Shown here piece by piece: positions 28,067-34,493 of a DNA stretch of 34,493 nucleotides. Under the pieces are notes generated by a model, which did not search any database, was not told the origin of the DNA, and saw nothing but the letters and a program-made list of their open reading frames with translations. This DNA comes from Desulfobacteraceae bacterium (GTDB lineage: Bacteria; Desulfobacterota; Desulfobacteria; Desulfobacterales; Desulfobacteraceae). Positions within the stretch are counted from its first letter, which is position 1. Each line of letters opens with the position of its first letter. The translations under genes and the position numbers were made by a program. The stretch covers positions 1 through 34,493 of the forward strand of contig JAFLJU010000318.1 in assembly GCA_022712835.1 (NCBI GenBank). The letters are read 5' to 3'.

Positions 28067-28693
28067 TTGGCAAGATATACAGGATCAGTTTGCCGTCAGT
28101 GCAGACGAGAGAATATGAAGCTTTTTTTGAAAGGCGACCGTTGCTTTTCAGATAAATGCAGTTATGACAGAAGGGGTTACCCACCTGGGCAACATGGCCA
28201 GAGAAGAAGTAAACAGTCTGATTATGGAATCCAGCTCAGAGAAAAACAGAAGGTTCGCCGAATTTATGGAATTTCTGAAAAACAATTCAGAATTGCATTT
28301 AAACGAGCAGATCGAATTAAAGGTATCACAGGTACCACCCTGTTATGCCTTCTGGAAACCCGCATGGACAATACTGTTTTCAGAATGGGATTTGTAAATT
28401 CCAGAACCCAGGGAAGACATTTTGTTCGCCATAATCATTTCACGGTAAATGGTAAAAAGGTAAACATCCCTTCTTACCAGGTGAAAAAAGGGGATATCAT
28501 AGAATTGCGCGAAAAATCTCGCACCGTTCAGGCTATCTCCGATTCCTTGGATGCCATTGTCAGAAGAGGAATTCCTGCGTGGTTGGAAATTAATAAAGAT
28601 GATTTCAAAGGTACAGTTGTTGGTGTTCCAACACGCGAGGATATTACCCTTCCGATTCAGGAACAATTGATAGTTGAGCTATATTCAAAATAG
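28067..28693 (+). CDS. rpsD: 30S ribosomal protein S4, zinc-type N-terminus
   Basis: A 208-residue protein starting at TTG 28067 after AAAGGAGG. S4 nucleates assembly of the 30S body and in E. coli represses the alpha operon. The N-terminal part has Cys9, Cys12, Cys26 and Cys31, the zinc-binding variety. The S4 RNA-binding domain covers about 95-155, with [24 protein letters not shown] ([14 protein letters not shown]) and [25 protein letters not shown] motifs. rpoA follows after 48 bases. Confidence 0.97.
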   Translation: MARYTGSVCRQCRRENMKLFLKGDRCFSDKCSYDRRGYPPGQHGQRRSKQSDYGIQLREKQKVRRIYGISEKQFRIAFKRADRIKGITGTTLLCLLETRMDNTVFRMGFVNSRTQGRHFVRHNHFTVNGKKVNIPSYQVKKGDIIELREKSRTVQAISDSLDAIVRRGIPAWLEINKDDFKGTVVGVPTREDITLPIQEQLIVELYSK

Positions 28694-28741
28694 GTACATC
28701 ATTCTATATGGTTTATTCAAATATTTATTCAGGAGATTTAG

Positions 28742-29764
28742 ATGTCATCTGAAAAACTAGCATATGTAAACTGGCGAGAGATGATCAAGCCGGAAAAGCT
28801 TGATGTTACCACTACTTCAACATATGGCAAATTCGTATGCGAACCCCTTGAGAGGGGATATGGTATTACAATCGGTAACTCTCTGCGACGAATCATTTTG
28901 TCATCTATATACGGCGCTGCCATTGTATCTGTGAAATTTGATGATGCCCTTCATGAATATAGCGTTATATCTGATGTTCGGGAAGATGTTTCTGAGATTA
29001 TTTTAAACTTGAAAGAGTTAAAACTTAAGGTCGATGATACGGAAGATAAAATACTGACCTTGCAGGCTAAGGGTGAAGGAAGCGTCACTGGTGCTGATAT
29101 TATCAGCCCTGATGGCAAAGTTGAAATCCTTAATCCAGAGCAACACATTGCGCTATTAGCTAAAAATGGTGTGTTGAACATGACAATGGTTGTTAAAATG
29201 GGTAAAGGATATTCCTTGGCTTCTGGTAATAAAGATGATGATGCACCCATGGGTACCATCCCCATTGATTCCGTCTTTTCACCCATTAAACGTGTCAAAT
29301 ATGTCGTCGGTACCTCCAGAATCGGTCACAAAACCGATTATGATAAACTCACCCTGGAAGTCTGGACGGATGGCAGTGTCACGCCAGATGATTCTGTTGC
29401 TTTTGGTGCAAAGATTCTTAAAGAACAGATGAACCCCTTCATCAATTTTGATGAGGAGATGGAACCCGATGACATTGAAGTGAATTCCGACGATGCAGAC
29501 GGGGGATTTAATGAAAATATTTATCGGTCAGTAGATGAACTTGAGCTATCTGTGAGAAGTTCCAATTGCCTGAAAAATGCGAGGATTAACACTATTTATC
29601 AGCTGGTTCAAAAAACAGATGGAGAAATGCTTAAAACCAAGAATTTTGGTCGAAAATCCTTGAACGAAATCAAGGAAGTCCTGCATACCATGGAACTTTC
29701 CCTGGGCATGGACCTTGAAGGATTTGAACCGCCAGAAGATGAGAACATTCAGGAAGGAGAGTAA
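28742..29764 (+). CDS. rpoA: DNA-directed RNA polymerase subunit alpha
   Basis: A 340-residue protein, normal length. Alpha dimerises to start polymerase assembly and its C-terminal domain binds promoter UP elements and activators. The N-terminal domain (about 1-235) includes [20 protein letters not shown] (residues 31-50). An acidic linker follows ([18 protein letters not shown]). The C-terminal helix-hairpin domain begins near [16 protein letters not shown] and has [20 protein letters not shown] precedes the ATG. rplQ follows after five bases. Confidence 0.98.
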   Translation: MSSEKLAYVNWREMIKPEKLDVTTTSTYGKFVCEPLERGYGITIGNSLRRIILSSIYGAAIVSVKFDDALHEYSVISDVREDVSEIILNLKELKLKVDDTEDKILTLQAKGEGSVTGADIISPDGKVEILNPEQHIALLAKNGVLNMTMVVKMGKGYSLASGNKDDDAPMGTIPIDSVFSPIKRVKYVVGTSRIGHKTDYDKLTLEVWTDGSVTPDDSVAFGAKILKEQMNPFINFDEEMEPDDIEVNSDDADGGFNENIYRSVDELELSVRSSNCLKNARINTIYQLVQKTDGEMLKTKNFGRKSLNEIKEVLHTMELSLGMDLEGFEPPEDENIQEGE

Positions 29765-29769
29765 ATTCC

Positions 29770-30126
29770 ATGAAACATAGAAAATCGGTATTAAAACTGA
29801 ACAGGACCTCCAGCCATAGAAAGGCTATGTTTAGAAACATGGTAACTTCTCTGTTCAAACACAGCAGCATCAAAACCACTGAAGCCAAAGCAAAAGGTTT
29901 GCGGTCCATTGCAGACAAAATGATTACCCTGGCAAAACGTGGCGATCTACACGCTAGAAGACAAGCATTGTCTTACATTCAAGAAAAAGATGTGGTGCAT
30001 TCGCTATTTGATGTTGTTGTAGAGAAGTTTGCTTCAAGACAGGGCGGTTATACAAGAATTACAAAGCTTGGACCCAGAAAAGGTGATGTTGCCTCCATGG
30101 TCCAGATTGAACTGATTTTAGACTGA
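29770..30126 (+). CDS. rplQ: 50S ribosomal protein L17
   Basis: A 118-residue protein, normal length. L17 is near the exit tunnel. [20 protein letters not shown] (1-20), [21 protein letters not shown] and the end [22 protein letters not shown] are typical. Its Shine-Dalgarno GGAAGGAG lies in the last codons of rpoA. It is the last gene of the plus-strand run and is followed by a terminator. Confidence 0.97.
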   Translation: MKHRKSVLKLNRTSSHRKAMFRNMVTSLFKHSSIKTTEAKAKGLRSIADKMITLAKRGDLHARRQALSYIQEKDVVHSLFDVVVEKFASRQGGYTRITKLGPRKGDVASMVQIELILD

Positions 30127-30152
30127 TCACTCTTACGTCCTAGCGGCGATTC

Positions 30153-30189
30153 ATTCCCTGGTAAGTTTCTTACCAGGGAATTTTTTTTT
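30153..30189 (+). terminator. Strong intrinsic terminator after rplQ
   Basis: ATTCCCTGGTAAG (30153-30165), a TTT loop, and CTTACCAGGGAAT (30169-30181) form a perfect 13-base-pair stem followed by a run of T up to about 30189. It closes the ribosomal operon 27 bases after the rplQ stop. On the minus strand the stem is not followed by T, so it would not stop the convergent kinase gene. Confidence 0.95.
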
Positions 30190-30246
30190 AAAAGGCCGTC
30201 TTTAAATTATATTTTGAGTGCTAACTTGTGGCTATTCAAAAGCCAA

Positions 30247-32985
30247 TTATTGGGTGTCTAACACCTCTCTCATGATGAACAAAAGATCCTGGTTTTGCAG
30301 TGGTTTTTGAAGATATCGGGTTATCCCAATTTCCATGGCTTGGGTTTTGGAAATATTCTCGCTATAACCGGTACATAAAATAATCGGTACTGTATTTTTG
30401 ATTAGGAGCACCTCCTTGGAGAGTTCATACCCTGTCATCAGTGGCATGGTCATATCTGTAATGATCAGATCAAAGCGATCTGGATCAAGTTTGAATTGGG
30501 TGAGGGCTTCTTCTCCATTTTTAAAAGAATGGGCGGTATAACCGAAATCTTCCAACAGATCCTTTGTCAGCATTCGGATATCTTCTTCATCGTCAACCAC
30601 CATGATTGTTTCACTTCCTCCTACGGGTTCGCCAATAGGACTCGGCAATTGCTGCGTGCCGGCTGATTTTTTTTCAACCACGGGTAAATAAATGATAAAA
30701 TGGGAACCAATTCCCAATTGACTATCCACATGAATCTTTCCTTCATGCTCTTCAATAATAGCATGGACCAGAGCGAGTCCAAAACCAGTACCCCGCCCGA
30801 CTTCTTTTGTAGTGAAATAGGGATCAAATGCTTTGTCCAGCGTGTGTTTGTCCATTCCATGTCCGGTATCTTTGACCTCAATTTTGAGATAAGGGGAGGG
30901 GCCTGGAAGATCCACGGGCTGATCCATTAGTTGGCCAATCCCAACCTCCTGGAGCCGTACGCTTAAGATGCCACCGGTTTCTAGCATGGAATGATAGGCA
31001 TTGGTACACAGATTCATAATCACCTGGTGCATTTGCGTGGGGTCCGCCATCACCATGGAATTGGATTGAATATCAATTTTTATATCAATGGTCGTGGGAA
31101 TGGATGATCTTATCAATTTGAGAGCTTCTTTTATTATTAAATGGATCTTTAAGGGATGTTTTTTGACCTCTGTCTGGCGACTGAAGGTCAATATCTGTTG
31201 AATCAGTCCTGCAGCACGCTGGGCTCCTTTAACGATTTGTGAAATGTATTTCTTAGCTTTTTCCGGAGTATGAATGGTCATCTGCGCCAATTGGGAATAG
31301 CCGAAAATACTGGATAGAATATTATTGAAATCATGGGCAATGCCACCGGCCAATGTTCCAATTGCTTCCATTTTCTGGGATTTTTCAAGCTGAACAGCCA
31401 GGTGACGACGTTCCAGGTCCGCCTGTTTCAGTGTTGTGATATCCCGTCCTTCTGCAATGATAAATTCTATTTCATTGGCACTATTATATACCGCTTTTAC
31501 GGAAAAATCGATATTTTTGATGTCGCCGTTTCCATTTATGTTGGTTGTTTCAATTCTAACAAATTCACCATTTGTTGCCCTTTTAATGGCCTCTTTAAGA
31601 TCCTTTCGACTATTGGTATCGTGTTGCCACCAGGGAGTTTCCCAAAAAGGTTTATAAAGGACATTAACTTCCAAGCAACCGCCAAAATCAAGGGCACTTT
31701 TATTTACCTCTTCAAGAATCCCGTAAGGGGATAAAATAGCCATTAATTGAAATGACTGATTAAATAGCCCTCTTAGCTTAAGTTCGTTTTCCACCAGTGC
31801 CGCCTGGGTTGTAATGGTTTTTTGTATTTCGTTGTTCAATTTTTCATGGTAATCCTCCAACCGGTCCATGAAAGAATTAAAATGGGTGGATAATTTGCCT
31901 AGTTCATCTGGAGAGTCGTACTCCATCCTCACTGAAAAATCCCCCTGGGATCCGGCTTCTAATTTTTGAATTAATGTTTCCAGCGGTTTGGTGGCCAAGC
32001 GACTGATGAAAAAGGTCAGAAGAATGGTGAAGATTAATGTAACTGCAAGGCCCGCGGCTATAAACATTTTAAATGTTATCAAAGGAGAAAAAACTTCTTC
32101 TACATAGCTTGTGGAGGCGATGATCCATTTAAATTGGGATAAATATTTGAAAAAAATGATTTTTTCCCGGGGGTGAGACTCTGTTGGGTTTTGCCAGAAA
32201 TATCTGAGTTTTCCGCTCTTTAGAGCGATTATCTTCTTGATAAACTGGCTGTTACCACTGTTTTGTTCAAGTAAGTTTTGTCCCTGAAGCGTTGGGTGGA
32301 TAAGGGCTTTACCCGTTCTATCCATCACAAAAGCATATCCGGTTTTCCCAGATTTGAAAGAAAGGATACTTTCTTTGAAATCGTTGATATCCATCAGATA
32401 GCTGAATTCGTCCCGATAGGTGGACACGGAAATGATCCAGTCCAAGGGCTTATAATATACCATATAAAGCGCTTTGGCCCTTTCATTTTTTTCTCCCGGA
32501 TTTTTCCAGTAATATTCCAGGTATCCTTCTTTTGTCTTTAATTGCTGTTTAACAAAATTGAAATTAGAAACATTGGTTCCTTTTACTTTGTCATTGGGAT
32601 GAATTATCACTTGGCCATAACTGTCCAAACAATAGATGTAACCACTTATTCCAATGGGCTGGTTTAAAAAAATTTCCTGAATGGTTAGAATGGCTTCTTC
32701 ACGGGTCAGTAATCCAGATCGATACTTGCTATAGTAATACTCGGTTATATCCAAATTTTTTTCGGCAATGGCCGATAACCGGTTTCGAATTGAAATGGTG
32801 GCTGTGGTCTGGATCAGGTTAACCAAAGAAGCAGTTGTATTACTCAGTTCATTTTCAATACTGATTTCAAGTGTTTTTTTTACCTGTAGGTAGGAGATAA
32901 TGCTGCCAATAAGAATCAATGGCAGAAAAACCACTAGAAAAGAGGATAACAGTTTATTTCTGAATTTGAATTGTTTAAATGACAT
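30247..32985 (-). CDS. Hybrid sensor histidine kinase (Cache-HAMP-PAS-kinase-receiver)
   Basis: A 912-residue inner-membrane protein. Membrane helix at about 13-33; a periplasmic region of about 270 residues with two Cache-like repeats (around 115-195 and 215-295, each with IHP, a 'YYW/YFW..NP' strand and 'WII..STY'); second membrane helix at about 305-327; HAMP to about 380; a coiled-coil; PAS at about 405-520 ending in AEGRDIT; HisKA with phospho-acceptor His551 in GGIAHDFNN; ATPase domain with N-box Asn662, DTGHGM (706-711), GRGTGFGLALVH (730-741); receiver 792-910 with Asp798/799, phospho-acceptor Asp844, Thr872 and Lys894. It senses a small extracellular ligand, by family analogy. It is convergent with rplQ and downstream of a diguanylate cyclase. 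AAAGG precedes the ATG. Confidence 0.92.
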   Translation of the reverse strand: MSFKQFKFRNKLLSSFLVVFLPLILIGSIISYLQVKKTLEISIENELSNTTASLVNLIQTTATISIRNRLSAIAEKNLDITEYYYSKYRSGLLTREEAILTIQEIFLNQPIGISGYIYCLDSYGQVIIHPNDKVKGTNVSNFNFVKQQLKTKEGYLEYYWKNPGEKNERAKALYMVYYKPLDWIISVSTYRDEFSYLMDINDFKESILSFKSGKTGYAFVMDRTGKALIHPTLQGQNLLEQNSGNSQFIKKIIALKSGKLRYFWQNPTESHPREKIIFFKYLSQFKWIIASTSYVEEVFSPLITFKMFIAAGLAVTLIFTILLTFFISRLATKPLETLIQKLEAGSQGDFSVRMEYDSPDELGKLSTHFNSFMDRLEDYHEKLNNEIQKTITTQAALVENELKLRGLFNQSFQLMAILSPYGILEEVNKSALDFGGCLEVNVLYKPFWETPWWQHDTNSRKDLKEAIKRATNGEFVRIETTNINGNGDIKNIDFSVKAVYNSANEIEFIIAEGRDITTLKQADLERRHLAVQLEKSQKMEAIGTLAGGIAHDFNNILSSIFGYSQLAQMTIHTPEKAKKYISQIVKGAQRAAGLIQQILTFSRQTEVKKHPLKIHLIIKEALKLIRSSIPTTIDIKIDIQSNSMVMADPTQMHQVIMNLCTNAYHSMLETGGILSVRLQEVGIGQLMDQPVDLPGPSPYLKIEVKDTGHGMDKHTLDKAFDPYFTTKEVGRGTGFGLALVHAIIEEHEGKIHVDSQLGIGSHFIIYLPVVEKKSAGTQQLPSPIGEPVGGSETIMVVDDEEDIRMLTKDLLEDFGYTAHSFKNGEEALTQFKLDPDRFDLIITDMTMPLMTGYELSKEVLLIKNTVPIILCTGYSENISKTQAMEIGITRYLQKPLQNQDLLFIMREVLDTQ

Positions 32986-33131
32986 ATACCTTTGGCAATC
33001 GCAAATTAACAGTTACAAACCAATAGTTTTTAAATTAATGTGTCCAATTGAAAAGCATTAAAATTACGATACTATATCATTGTGAATTAGAAAAGAAATA
33101 ATTACGAAAATCTACCAATATTGCTGTTCAG

Positions 33132-33158
33132 ATAGGCAAACCACGCCTATTTTTTTTT
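33132..33158 (+). terminator. Terminator-like hairpin with T run at the 3' end of the cyclase gene
   Basis: ATAGGC (33132-33137) and GCCTAT (33145-33150) form a six-base-pair stem with a seven-base loop followed by nine T on the plus strand. It covers the stop codon of the minus-strand diguanylate cyclase, whose last lysine codons are the T run. As an intrinsic terminator it would act on plus-strand (antisense) transcripts only. The stem is short. Confidence 0.4.
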
Positions 33159-34160
33159 CTTAGCCTTGTAAAGGTTTTTATCTGCGGACTTTAAAAGATC
33201 TTTGGAAGAATCGATGTTGTTTTCGAAGACAGTCGCGATCCCATAACTTAATTTCACAAAAAAGAGAGTGCCATCGGCTGACAAGGGGGTTGATCTCAAG
33301 GTTTTGATTACCCGGTGAATATATTGTTCTGCCTGTGTTCTGTCCGTGGAGGGAAGAATAACAACAAATTCATCTCCGGCAAACCGGGCCACAATATCTG
33401 AATCGCGCTTAAGTTGATTTAGGATCTTTGAAAGGTGGCAAAGCGCTCGGTCTCCATTATCATGCCCAAAGGTATCATTAATGAATTTGAAATCATCAAG
33501 ATCCAGAAAAAGAAGGGCCAACTCTATTTTGTACCGTTTTGCACGTTGGAACTCCCGCTCAAGAACTCGTTCCATAACCCCTCGGTTTAACAGGCCTGTT
33601 AATGAGTCATGATATGCGAAAAACTTCAATTGTTCATGGGCCGTAACATTGGAAAGACACAAGGAGACCTTTAGAGCCAATTGTTCTAACAGTGAGGTAT
33701 CGATCCCCGGTTCAAAACGCTTTTTATTCTTGTCTGCCTGGTTGATACTTCCAATGATAACCCCATCAAGGGTAATCGGGGCAATGGCAATGGAACCCAT
33801 TTCACAGGTGGGTAATTCCGGAAGCAGGGCATGAAAAATATCCAAATTATCATTTGCCAACAGGGGTTTTAAACTATTCCCCGTCACGGCCAAAAAGGTT
33901 TTTTCGGGTACAAAGGCGGTGGAGGTTTTTAACAGTTCGGAATCTTGAATGTCGTGGAGTTGCTTTGCAATGGAGCTTTCTTGTATAATGGAAATCCAAA
34001 TATGGCCAATGGAAAATTTATCTTTTATTTCAAACAAGAGCCTTTCAAGGAAATCTTGGTAATCTAGAATGGTAAGAATGCTCATCTCTATCTCATTGAA
34101 CTTCTTACCAATTTTCTCATTTTCTTGTAGCCGCAATAGAAGAGAAGGTGGAATCTCCAT
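33147..34160 (-). CDS. Diguanylate cyclase with GAF-like sensor domain
   Basis: A 337-residue soluble protein. The N-terminal 170 residues form a GAF- or DUF484-like sensor domain (helix 1-50, then FSIGHIWISII, and SIAIAPITLDGVIIGSINQ). The GGDEF domain (about 178-335) starts with HDSLTGLLNRG, has LDLDDFKFINDTFGHDNGD with the metal-binding Asp220, and active-site motif AGDEF (261-265), a functional variant of GGDEF. The inhibitory site RxxD is present (Arg252-Asp255), suggesting product feedback. It makes cyclic di-GMP from GTP. AGGA precedes the ATG. The hybrid kinase gene lies 161 bases downstream on the same strand and may be co-transcribed. Confidence 0.92.
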   Translation of the reverse strand: MEIPPSLLLRLQENEKIGKKFNEIEMSILTILDYQDFLERLLFEIKDKFSIGHIWISIIQESSIAKQLHDIQDSELLKTSTAFVPEKTFLAVTGNSLKPLLANDNLDIFHALLPELPTCEMGSIAIAPITLDGVIIGSINQADKNKKRFEPGIDTSLLEQLALKVSLCLSNVTAHEQLKFFAYHDSLTGLLNRGVMERVLEREFQRAKRYKIELALLFLDLDDFKFINDTFGHDNGDRALCHLSKILNQLKRDSDIVARFAGDEFVVILPSTDRTQAEQYIHRVIKTLRSTPLSADGTLFFVKLSYGIATVFENNIDSSKDLLKSADKNLYKAKKKK

Positions 34161-34419
34161 TTTTCAAAATCCTGATACTAAGTCGTATAGTTAATATTTA
34201 CCATTCATTGTATTCATCCGTGCTAAATCTTACCCGTTTCTTTAATTGGCATGGGCAAGAAAGTCAACTGCCAAATCGTTTAGGGGGTTTTTAAAACAAT
34301 TTTGGGGACTATTCGGCGTTAGTAAATTTATGGATTTGGGCGGCGTTACTTGACTTTGCAGACGGGTTTGATAAAGATGGAATAAAAACTTTTTAAACTA
34401 AAATTTAAGGTAACAACAT
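34161..34419. other. Divergent intergenic region
   Basis: This 259-base gap separates the minus-strand cyclase from a plus-strand gene and must hold both promoters. TTGACT (about 34350) exists on the plus strand, but no -10 box is convincingly spaced. No repeat or RNA gene was seen. Confidence 0.4.
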
Positions 34420-34493
34420 ATGGAAGTGATCAGTAATCGCTATGGATCCCTGATGGGGTGTGCCGCATTTGTCATCGTGGTGGCCGGAATGAA
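34420..34493 (+). CDS. Membrane protein, N-terminal fragment (runs off right edge)
   Basis: An open frame from ATG 34420 with TAAGG nine bases upstream: MEVISNRYGSLMGCAAFVIV then VAGM. After a short polar start comes a hydrophobic run, suggesting a first membrane helix. N-termini ending in V-I-V-V-A-G-M-K recall AI-2E (PerM-like) transporter family proteins, but 24 residues are too few to be sure. Confidence 0.5.
   Translation, partial: MEVISNRYGSLMGCAAFVIVVAGM

Noticed and set aside
30195..30245. TGGCT/AGCCA hairpin after the kinase gene on the minus strand
   Set aside because: A five-base-pair stem without a T run; too weak to call a terminator.

Overview
This window is a bacterial ribosome and transcription 'super-cluster'. 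Gene order, the zinc-binding forms of several ribosomal proteins and the protein sequences suggest a sulfate-reducer-like deltaproteobacterium (Desulfobacterota, probably near Desulfobacteraceae). That placement is inference, since no search could be run.

Layout: (1) Positions 1-305, minus strand: the N-terminal part of a lipoprotein that runs off the left edge. (2) 306-719: a long spacer ending in a good sigma70-type promoter. (3) 720-2057: tRNA-Thr(UGU), Tyr, Gly, Thr(GGU), a decayed tuf copy in the classic tufB position, rpmG and tRNA-Trp. (4) 2116-9628: secE, nusG, rplK, rplA, an L10 leader, rplJ, rplL, an attenuator-like palindrome, rpoB. (5) 9640-14019: rpoC. (6) 14124-16257: a short str operon (rpsL, rpsG, tuf) with its own promoter and no fusA. 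(7) 16286-30126: S10, spc and alpha operons fused into one same-strand run from rpsJ to rplQ, without adk or map, closed by a strong intrinsic terminator. (8) 30247-34160, minus strand: a hybrid sensor kinase and a diguanylate cyclase. (9) 34420-end: the first codons of a plus-strand membrane protein.

The plus-strand genes make the translation machinery (tRNAs, 50S and 30S proteins, EF-Tu, IF-1), the three main RNA polymerase subunits, the elongation factor NusG and the SecYE translocon. The minus-strand signalling pair is separate.

The strongest unusual signal is inside rpoC. About 100 residues (11356-11655) are inserted just before the conserved LPF-x-LVNK segment of beta prime, and they resemble a parvulin-type peptidyl-prolyl isomerase domain that has lost its usual histidines. 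The second is the tuf remnant: five separate internal deletions, 201 codons in total, all keep the reading frame, and no stop occurs until 15 codons before the old C-terminus. Lesser points are an S7 with an acidic N-terminus, a missing fusA, palindromes in several intergenic spacers and frequent TTG start codons.
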